64,000 bases of DNA from Lomentospora prolificans (lineage: Eukaryota; Ascomycota; Sordariomycetes; Microascales; Microascaceae): positions 992,001-1,056,000 of the forward strand of contig JARFXM010000001.1 in assembly GCA_029532625.1 (NCBI GenBank). Direction: 5' to 3'. Shown piece after piece: positions 56,302-64,000 of this stretch. Each line of letters begins with the position of its first letter. Position 1 is the first letter of the stretch. The position numbers and the translations under genes are program-made. The notes beneath the pieces were generated by a model. It was not told where the DNA came from. It did no database searches and saw only the letters and a list, made by a program, of their open reading frames with translations.

Positions 56302-57442
56302 TCAAGAAGGTTGACTGCCCTCATTATTGTCCTCCACCTTTTCTGGAGGTCCCTGCGTTGATGAACGGTTCTTTCTTGCGTTGGCGATCAAATCTTTAAA
56401 AGATACGTCGTATTTGGCAGCCCACGCACTCCCGTCAAATTCCTTGTCCTTGATCGAGGTAGAATTCCGTGAAGTGTTTGGGACACGGCCACCCTGTGTT
56501 CTTTCCCAGACCTCTAGATCACGCAACAGTTGGCCCCTTGATTTCGGCTTCACAGCATCGCAATTCGCATTCCATATGGTACACCACTCCTTATGCCGTC
56601 TCTCTAGGAGCGCTCGGGGACCAATTGATGAAATTCCTAGTTCGGCAAGCTTTTTTCTGAGCGCTGGCTCTTTGATCATCGAGTAATTTAGAGCTGGGAG
56701 GCGTTCCAGGTTTTGTTGCTGTTTTCGGGGGCTTGGTTTTTGCGGAAGGGCTGTCTGGTTGCCATCAGTGTTCGTTGGTGGTGACGATGGGTTCGGCCCA
56801 GCGCATTTGTCGAGATGGCTGAATACTTGCCATTCCTTCATCCGTCGGTTACATATTGGGCAGGGAGCCAAACCATCCTCTTCTATAAACAACGAACGGT
56901 GACGACTAGGTTAGATATGTCTCCAACGTGCCTCGTGATATCGCGCTGCACCTACCAGGGGGGTTATAATCGTCATCGTCGTCATCTTCTAGCTGCGTGG
57001 TAGGATAGGGTTCGCGTGGCGCGCTTAATCTCGTAGATGAACGTAGTCGTTTTGAAGGGGGGTTATCAGGCGAATCAAGCGAGGTCGATTCCATTTTCCG
57101 CTTCGGCGAGCTCACACTGTTTTCAGGCGGTTGCCTCGCAAAGGCAAGGATGTCACCCCGGGTTCTGACATAGGCATCGACAACATCATCCAAGGCACCG
57201 TTCCACCGCAACTTTGACTCCTGGTCAGGAGCACGGCATAACGGGCACCTGCCATCATTGGCCAGTGACCGACGTATGCAGAGGGAACAGAACGTATGGA
57301 GACATGTAGTTAGCATAGGTGTCTTATAGAAGTCCCTGCAAACTTGACATCGAAGAGTTGATTCGACCGCGGTGAGCCCGCTTAATGGGGTGGCGAGCCA
57401 GTCTGTTGAATCGGCGATCGAAGAAAAATCTTGGTCGGCCAT
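56302..57442 (-). CDS. RAD18: Postreplication repair E3 ubiquitin ligase RAD18
   Basis: Two exons, 56956-57442 and 56302-56882, give 355 residues. With the E2 Rad6, Rad18 puts ubiquitin on PCNA at stalled forks and starts DNA damage tolerance. The RING finger starts at Cys32 (CQVC...CLHTFCSLC...CPLC). A UBZ4 zinc finger CPIC...HLDKC lies just after the splice join (about 170-189). The SAP domain is LNYSMIKEPALRKKLAELGI (20 of it) with ALLERRHKEW. The last part fits the Rad6-binding region (KYDVSFKDLIANAR). It is shorter than yeast Rad18 (487), mostly in the linkers. The join at 56956/56882 rebuilds NPPEEDGLAPCPIC, whereas the unspliced frame loses the UBZ. It is head to head with POL32. Confidence 0.95.
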
Positions 57443-57948
57443 GGATGCGAGGGAAGGGGTAGGAAAGAAGCGGGAATGGTTGAGGAGAGGCGAAGGCGCA
57501 TGAGGCTTGAAGCGTTGGGCGGCTGTTTGGTCATTGAAGGGTTTGACCAGTTGGGGTCGCCCAGCGCGCCTAGGCGCGTAAAGAAAGAACCACTGTACTA
57601 TCCACGAGAGTACTTTCCTCACAAATCAATTACCATCATTGGGTCACATGACTTCGCGTCAGTACAGGCGGAACGACAAACCCTGCCAAACGCCAACCTC
57701 TGAGCAAGGTTCAATTCAGTTCATGGACGGAATAAGTTGGGAACCCACGCAGGAAGAGTTAAGAAGCGGCATTGATACCAAGATATGCAGGATTTTCGAA
57801 TCCATGAGGCTTGTCCCACACCCTAGATCTTGTCGCATTCTTAAGCCTCGAGTTTTAGTCTAGTACGTCCGTCGTCGCTCGACGCCAACGCGAAATCCGG
57901 ACCTTGTCGTCGACATAGCGGGGACTGTCACGCCTAGAAAGCTTCGCC
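57443..57948. promoter_or_regulatory. Shared upstream region of RAD18 and POL32
   Basis: A 506-bp gap between divergent start codons. ACGCGAA-type cores lie at 57653-57659 (reverse) and 57888-57895 (forward, 54 bp before the POL32 start). GC-rich CGCGCC/GGCGCG sequence occurs at about 57563-57578. Confidence 0.55.
57888..57895 (+). promoter_or_regulatory. ACGCGAAA element before POL32
   Basis: ACGCGAAA combines the MCB core (ACGCG) with the SCB end (CGAAA). It lies 54 bp before the POL32 ATG. A second copy in the opposite sense (TTCGCGT) is at 57653-57659. Role inferred from yeast MBF/SBF sites. Confidence 0.45.
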
Positions 57949-59583
57949 ATGAACGAATATCACAAATTCCTAGCGACGGAGATCGTTGCCTCCGGAAATC
58001 CGGTATTTCTGTTCCTCAATGTATCTACTCCTCCTCAGGACTAACAATGGCTTAGATAACCTATCGTGCACTCAGTCGTGCGTTAAAAGTTCATGTGAAT
58101 ACTGCCAAACAGTCAGTCGAAAATATGCTAGTGTCATAACCGGTCGAGCTCATGAGTGCTTACCATGCATCTAAAGAATGCTATTTGAATTTCATCGACT
58201 TCAAAACTTGAAGTCGCCAAATAGCGTATTCGCAACGTATCTTGTCTATGGTGAGAAAGTTGGCGACGCTCAAGACCTCGAAGATGTCGAGATGGGTAGC
58301 AATGCTTCTCCCACCGAATGGGAATCCTTTTCCGATCCATGCCAAAGATCAGCGCTAGTGTTAGTGGAAGAAGGACATCTGAAAGGTACGTGCCCAGGAA
58401 ATATTCTCGATACAGGACACGACTATTAAGCAAACATACCCTCTAGATATCCTAAAAAATTATGAACGCGTGCATTCGATACACATTTATAGCCTAAGTT
58501 CTAGCGTAGGCCAGGTATGTAACACTCCTACTCAGAACGCCAACCGTCCGTTGGCATCACACTTCTAAAAGTCTATATATCCAGGACATGCAACTGCTCT
58601 CACAGTCAAGTGGCCGCGCCAGTGGACCGACCGATACCGTGCTTGATGTGACTCGGTGGCAGCATGGCGGAGTTTCAAACCCGAAAGTACGCCTTAGAGA
58701 TCGCAAGGGTTACAAACCGCCTGCAATAAGTGAACCAGCGATTAAGGCACCACCTCAGAGAGTGCAAGCACCTACTTCCTCAAACAATGTACCGATAAAG
58801 ACAGAGCCCGCGAAGCAAGCGCCTGTGGCCTCCCAGAAAAATTCACTTTCTTCAGGAAAAATAACAAATACAAGCGGACGCCAGCCCTCTTCAAATAGCA
58901 TCATGCAATCATTTGCAAGGGCTTCCGCCAAATCCTCGAAACGCGGCTCAACACCACAAAACAACCGTCTTTCGGAACCACAAATGATTCTAGATGAGGA
59001 TGAGGAAGATGACGACGGCGAGGATGATAACACGGCGTTTTTATCCAAACCAAAAGTGCTTACAAACGAGGCTGAAGCTCGAAAGTCCCGAGTTCAGAGA
59101 GAAGCCGAACTACGCCGCATGATGGAGCAAGATGACGAGTTACCTGATGTATCTGACAGCCCAGGTTCGGGAAATGGGGAGGAAGATACGCCCACAGAAA
59201 CCATCGAGGACAAGCCAACTGAACCTCAAGTGGCAACTGAAGTGACTGAACCAGAACCCACAGCAGCTGAGACGAGCCACGCCGGGGGCCGAAGAAGGGG
59301 CAAGCGACGAGTCATGAAAAAGAAACAGGTCCAAGACGAAGAAGGATATCTTAGTATGTCGAATCTTATTATAGATCAATTCCCTACATACCACTAACCA
59401 CGGAAATGTGTATTAGTCACTGTCCAGGAGGCTGTGTGGGAGTCCTTCTCCGAAGACGAAGCTCCCCAAGCAGGGCGGACGCCAACCTCGGCGCCTTCTA
59501 CTTCTGCTGCACTAACCAAAACCAAAAAACAACCCCCCAAAGGACAAGGCAGCATCATGTCCTTTTTTTCAAAGAAGAGTTAA
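57949..59583 (+). CDS. POL32: DNA polymerase delta subunit 3 (POL32/Cdc27 type)
   Basis: Six exons: 57949-58002, 58056-58111, 58177-58385, 58447-58514, 58585-59353 and 59417-59583, giving 440 residues. Pol32 is the accessory subunit of polymerase delta, and also of zeta, and links them to PCNA. The N-terminal winged-helix part is rebuilt from four small exons: ITYRALSRALKVHVNTAKQM, LFEFHRLQN, LVLVEEGHLK and DILKNYERVHSIHIYSLSS. The middle is disordered, with an acidic run DEDEEDDDGEDD. A basic block follows (RRRGKRRVMKKKQ). The chain ends with a canonical PIP box, Gln429-xx-Ile432-xx-Phe435-Phe436 (QGSIMSFFSKKS). The last intron (59354-59416) must be spliced to reach it. Each of the six exons carries conserved sequence, so I am confident of the model. 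Confidence 0.93.
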
Positions 59584-59821
59584 ACAAGCCAACTGGGGCT
59601 TGGAAGAGCAAGTCCGTAGTAGACTTTCAAGAACCCCACAACTTATGTTGGATTGCTGAATATGTACAGAGGTAGATCTTAACGAAAACCTACCATGCAT
59701 ATATGCGATATATGTATATATCAAGTGCAATGTGATAATGGTGACATCCATGTTGAGTTTACTAAACCGCAAGCTTGACATATGGTGCACCAAATCTGAC
59801 TGCGTTGCTAGATACAGAGCA

Positions 59822-61253
59822 ATGGCTGCCTCTAAACCCCGTATCAATCTCCTTAGGGGCTGGCCAGCCCCTCAGTTGTTACCCATAGACCAACTCCGGA
59901 CAGTAACCGAGGCGCTCTTCTCAGAACCGACTGAGTATATTCCGGCGTTGCAATATGGCCCGGATCCTGGACCACCTATGTTGAGAGAGGAACTCGCCAA
60001 GTGGCTCGCAAAGTCCTATCACGTATTGCCAGATCCCGCCCGGATATGTATTACCGGGGGAGCTAGCCAGAACTTAGCATGCCTTCTGCAGAGATTTGCT
60101 GATCCCCGGATTACGCGGTTCATCTGGCTGGTAGCCCCTTGTTACTACCTAGCCTGTCCGATTTTTGAAGATGCTGGGTTTTCCGGTAGACTCAGAGCTG
60201 TTCCTGAGGATTCAGAGGGCTTGGATATAGCTTACCTCACTAGAGGCCTGGACCTCGCGGACTCCGAGAGCATATCTAACGAACATGTATGTGATGTAGT
60301 TCCTCCCTGGGTGAGACGTTGCTGGCGATACGAAGAGTCTATTTGAACCTTCACCGCCCAGCCAATATCGCCTCTAAGCTAATCCTTTTTTTTTTCAGGA
60401 GTTCATAGATGCCGAGAAACCTAGAATTTACCGGCATATAATATACGTCGTGCCCACGAGTGCTAACCCGTCGGGAAAGTCCATGGCTCTTAGGAGGAGG
60501 ACGGAGTTAGTGCACCTCGCTCGGAAGCATAATGCCTTGATCATCTGCGATGATGTGTATGATGCGCTCCAATGGCCGCTGGTGGAGTCGGCTGACAGTG
60601 AGCGTCTACCTCCGCCGGCACTGCCGCGGATCGTCGACATAGACATGGCGCTGGGGCCGACCGCCGACGACCCTCACCATTTCGGAAATGCAGTCAGCAA
60701 TGGATCTTTTAGTAAGATGGTAGCCCCGGGTATGCGCACTGGCTGGGCCGAAGGAACCCCCATGTTAGCATACGCTCTCTCTCAGACAGGCTCTACGCGG
60801 TCTGGGGGCTGTCCGAGCCAATTTTCCGCAACACTGATGTGGAAACTGTTGAAGAGCGGCGAACTGGACCGACACCTTGACGTCACCACAGTCCCCGGCC
60901 TACGGCGGCGGCATAGGAAGCTTTTAAAAAGCATCGAGGATCATCTTGCGCCATTAGGTGTGAAAGTCCCGGAAGCCAGTGACCCAGCAATCAACTCCTG
61001 GTACGGCGGCTATTTTGTCTGGATCATCCTGCCGGCTGTTTTCGACTCTACTGCTATCGCCGCACAGGCCGAGCGAGACGAAAACCTGATTGTCGGACAC
61101 GGAAAGATGTTCGAGGTGCGCGGGGATGAGGCTTCAGCTACGTTCAACCATCACATTAGGCTTTCATTTTCTTGGGAGGCTGAAGAAGCTCTCAACGAAG
61201 GAGTGCGCAGGCTAAGTGAAGTAATGCGGGCGTACTTGGGCCGCCAGGCGTAA
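59822..61253 (+). CDS. PLP-dependent aminotransferase, class I/II
   Basis: Two exons, 59822-60286 and 60399-61253, give 439 residues. The fold-type I landmarks are present: CITGGASQNLACLLQ (cofactor phosphate end), VPTSANPSGKS, ICDDVYDALQW (Asp and Tyr at the pyridine ring) and NGSFSKMVAPGMRTGW, in which the Lys of SFSK should form the Schiff base. The closing Arg is in HIRLSFSW. By overall pattern it is closest to the 2-aminoadipate/aromatic (MocR-like, valine-pyruvate) group of fungal aminotransferases. The substrate is not known. Upstream in-frame ATGs exist at 59738 and nearby; the 59822 start gives MAASKPRINLLRGWPAP, which is the usual beginning. Confidence 0.88.
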
Positions 61254-61649
61254 TTGCGATGGCTTGCTGTTGCAAAGGGAGATGAGTGTGTTGCTATCTA
61301 ATCTTTTAAGCGGGCCGCGAATCGCTCTTCCACCGGCCTCTTATATGGCCAGCAGACCAAGTTGACACCGGATGATATGTAGTACAAGGTTTCTTCACAG
61401 AGGATTCTAACAATCATTAATCGTTTAAGTGGCGTAATGGGTTGATTAGGAACCACAATCTTCGACATTCGAGGCAGGGCGTTGCTCAGATAGCAGTGGT
61501 GCGTCAACCTAGCCGGCAATAGAATCATCTGCCGAATAATTCCTACCTACGAAAAGTGACCCAGGCAGTTGGCTTGACTTACTTTCCCGGGTGATACCGC
61601 CCCAGGTTGGGTGTGGCTGTAGAGAGCGAATGTTTTGTTAGAGATTACC

Positions 61650-61870
61650 AAGGTAAAGGATATTGACGCCGATGAATGTCGGTGATCCGATATTTTTGGA
61701 GGAAGAGTTGATTAGGATGATTTTTGGTTCGGCGAAATGTGTGATATTCGACTTATTTTGAATGGGAAGGAATTACTGATAATAGATGATTATTTTTTGA
61801 AGCGTGGAAGGATCAATGATGATAATTGATTGTTGATGATGATTATTCGGTTGATTGATTGATCCAGAGG
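61650..61870. repeat. TGAT-rich low-complexity tract
   Basis: About 220 bp dominated by GATGAT, TGATTGAT and TTTTTG units, clearly more AT-rich than the coding DNA on either side. It ends at TTGATTGATTGATCC (61851-61865). Confidence 0.75.
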
Positions 61871-62039
61871 GATCATTTTTGGGTGGGCGACGGCCGCTAA
61901 TTCGGACACCTTAAATACATGAGGTACCCCTGACTCCTGCATATTACAGTGCAGGGATAGGTACCCCTTAAAGGCTTAGCGTCCTATCACACCACCACAA
62001 TGAATTGATGGGTCGTTTCCGGGTCTGTGCTGGCCTGGC

Positions 62040-62063
62040 CTGGCTGGCTGTTTGGCCAGCCAG
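62040..62063. repeat. 9-bp stem, 6-nt loop inverted repeat
   Basis: CTGGCTGGC at 62040-62048 and GCCAGCCAG at 62055-62063 are exact reverse complements with TGTTTG between. It lies in a wider field of CCAGCC/GGCTGG motifs and is echoed by the cluster at 54274-54323. Confidence 0.85.
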
Positions 62064-62590
62064 CGTACCCAAGGAAATTGATCAAGCATTTAATAATATT
62101 AGTTGGCGAGAAACGCCTGGCTGGGAGGCTCCCTAGTGCACCTATGTACAATCGGTCCAAAAACGCCACCCTCAGAAACCCGCCTCTACAAATGTCAACT
62201 GGTGTTTCTGTCAACGAACAGCCAGCCTGGCCAGCCTATGGTACCTGTAGTGCTGCTTGCTTTCACCCCAGGCACATCAATCAGAATCATCATTGCTGGC
62301 TGAGTTTCCACCCGGCTTTTCCCAGCAGGTTTCTGAAAGGGCGAGGTGAGGAGTCGAACACGTCAATGATTTGATTTGATTGCCTATTTTTATCTGATTC
62401 ATTCATCAATCCATCGATTACTGCTGGCTGCCGTAATTTGACACCTCTTGCAGCACTACACTGCCTGGCATCCCCGGTACCTTTGTCCTGACGGCACGAG
62501 CTGCCACGATCTGACCATCAAGGTGCCTTTTTGTCTACGGATACTCTCGCCCTATCCATGCGACATTACCACAGCTTCGCGCTATCGAAC

Positions 62591-64000
62591 ATGGCGACAT
62601 TCTGCCGCGCCATTCTTTTGACTACCGCTCTATTTACGGGTGCTGCCCTTGGGGTTGATACTCACGGCTCAGGAGGCACAGTCGATGAGGGGGCGTGTCC
62701 TGACTACTCATCGTACTCAAAATATCCTCAGTAAGCTACCCCGGTTTCCCGATTTTGTGACGCTTGTCCTGTAGGAGGAGCACACCTCCGGGAAATATAA
62801 GTCCAAGCCGCCAACAACCTACGTTTTAGTCCACCCTTTAGTGAGGGTACATATCGCCTGCCGTTCCAGCGTCCCGCCGAACAATGCCGGACATTTAGTT
62901 CGCGGGCCATCGAAAAGGTCATTGAAGACATCACTTCACGGATGAAGGATCCTGATCTAGCGCGTCTCTTTGAGAACACCTTTCCTTCAACAACGGATAC
63001 TACTATCAAATTCCACACAGATGGCAAGTCCCTCCGGTTCATGGATACAAACCCTGGTTCATTCATCGATGAAGGCAAGTGGGAAGGGCCTCAGACTTTT
63101 GTCATCACCGGTGATATCAACGCAGAATGGCTTCGCGACTCGACAAACCAGCTGTCGCCGTATCAATTCCTGGCTAAATCGGATCCTAATCTCCATACCT
63201 TGCTCGTCGGCGCCATCAACACCCAGTCTGAGTACGTCATTGAATCGCCGTATTGTAATGCCTTCCAACCCCCCCCCCACTGAGTAATTTAGCTCCATCC
63301 TCAAACGGCCAGGATGATACTGTTCATCCAATGTATGAGCCCAATTTCGTCTTTGAATGCAAATACGAATTGGACTCATTGGCGCATTTCCTCGCACTCG
63401 CCAATAGCTTTTATGAGCACACGGGCTCAACCGAGTTCGTTAATCCGAGATGGCTTACCGCCCTAGAAAGATTGCTTGAAGTCCTTGAGCAGCAGTCTCA
63501 GCCGACCTTTGATCCTCTCACCGGTCGCCATTTGAGGAATGAATACACCTTCCAACGCCGAACTGACCTCGGTACCGAGACGCTAAACTTGAAAGGAATT
63601 GGCAATCCCCTCAACAATGGCACTGGACTGGTTAGATCGGCTTTCCGGCCAAGTGATGACGCTACCATCCTGGGTTTCTTCGTTCCCGCGAACGCTATGA
63701 TGGCCGTTGAACTACGAAAAACTGGCGAGATATTAAAGGCGGTGGACAAACCTGACTTGGCGGGATCTTTGATGCAGCTGAGCCAGAGAATTTCCAAAGG
63801 GATCTGGGATCATGCTGTCGTAGATCATGCCAAGTACGGCAAGGTATTCGCGTTCGAGGTTGATGGGTATGGTTCACATATCCTCATGGATGACGCGAAC
63901 TACCCATCCCTACTCGCTCTGCCGTTGATGGGCTTCTTGGAGAGAGACAATCCGGTGTATCAAAACACTCGGAACATGTTGCTTTCCCTAAACTCTAATC
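62591..64000 (+). CDS. GH125 exo-alpha-1,6-mannosidase, secreted; partial, apparent frameshift
   Basis: Exon 1 is 62591-62730 and exon 2 starts at 62830; the gene leaves the window at 64000. A signal peptide is likely (MATFCRAILLTTALFTGAALG). The GH125 family (formerly DUF1237) removes terminal alpha-1,6-mannose. Motifs are FSEGTYRLPFQRP, GDINAEWLRDSTNQLSPYQF (20) with its acidic residue, QSEYVIESPYCNAFQPP, HPMYEPNFVFECKYELDSLA, and MDDANYPSLLALPLMG near the edge. The frame breaks at a 10-C run (63269-63278). The upstream frame reaches a stop at 63281-63283, while the family sequence resumes in another frame (from about 63280) with LAPSSNGQDDTVH. Eight or eleven C would keep the frame. An in-frame ATG at 62558 is an alternative start. 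It may be a sequencing error, a recent mutation or a young pseudogene. Confidence 0.85.
63269..63278. repeat. 10-C homopolymer at the GH125 frame break
   Basis: Ten consecutive C follow CAA in the codons for FQPPP. The reading frame changes across this tract. Confidence 0.9.

Larger units (their letters stand above)
61254..62590. other. Intergenic with repeat-like sequence
   Basis: A 1.3-kb gap. From 61650 to 61870 it is rich in GATGAT, TGATT and T runs. 61921-61973 has two copies of AGGTACCCCT around a small CTGCA...TGCAG hairpin. 62025-62440 is rich in CCAGCC/GGCTGG. Open frames of up to 115 codons (plus, 62027-62374) follow the repeats and are not called. Confidence 0.55.

Noticed and set aside
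63233..63283. A short intron that might explain the GH125 frame break
   Set aside because: It would start at a good GTACGT donor but remove the conserved YVIESPYCNAFQPP block, so a frame break at the C run is more likely.

Overview
The window is nuclear DNA of a filamentous ascomycete (Pezizomycotina; probably Sordariomycetes or a near relative, which is an inference from gene content). Genes are dense and on both strands. They are split by short introns, mostly 50-110 nt, with GT...AG ends and CTAAC/CTAAT-like branch sites just before the acceptor. The proteins are typical of moulds: chitin synthase, assimilatory sulfite reductase, alternative NADH dehydrogenase, a fungal GH125 mannosidase. 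I see no rRNA, convincing tRNA, CRISPR array or intact transposon. I rebuilt 24 protein genes by joining exons so that reading phase closes from start to stop; the last one runs off the right edge.

Layout: 1-11 kb holds a prenylated ubiquitin-fold protein (UBL3/MUB), the proteasome assembly factor UMP1, a soluble twin-ATPase ABC protein and a long chitin synthase. 12-19 kb holds a SAM methyltransferase set among microsatellites and the sulfite reductase beta subunit (MET5 type). 21-30 kb holds KEI1 and ribose-5-phosphate isomerase (divergent), YPT6/Rab6 and NOP53 (divergent), and a uridine kinase/UPRT fusion (URK1). 31-39 kb is rich in chromatin and mitochondrial energy genes: EF-hand NADH dehydrogenase, ESA1 and GID8 (divergent), then NDUFS4 and ATP17 head to head. 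40-44 kb is one large, mostly disordered conserved fungal protein without a known role.

45-60 kb is rich in DNA replication and repair genes: MCM6, the easily missed three-exon RNase H2 subunit C, and the head-to-head pair RAD18 and POL32. Their upstream regions carry ACGCGT or ACGCGA cores like G1/S (MBF) sites. Between them lie a cyclopropane-fatty-acid-synthase-like gene, REX4 and CHM7. The right end holds a PLP aminotransferase and a secreted GH125 mannosidase whose frame breaks at a 10-C run.

Functional links: NDUFS4, ATP17 and the alternative dehydrogenase all serve the inner mitochondrial membrane; MCM6, POL32, RAD18 and RNase H2C act at replication forks; RKI1 and URK1 supply nucleotide precursors. 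I found no clearly new multi-gene system. The most unusual items are single-gene features: a one-codon first exon in UMP1, a 15-nt microexon in ATP17, a possible mitochondrial isoform of RKI1, a CCVIL tail on the ubiquitin-fold protein, a degenerate UPRT half in URK1, and paired MCB boxes before MCM6.
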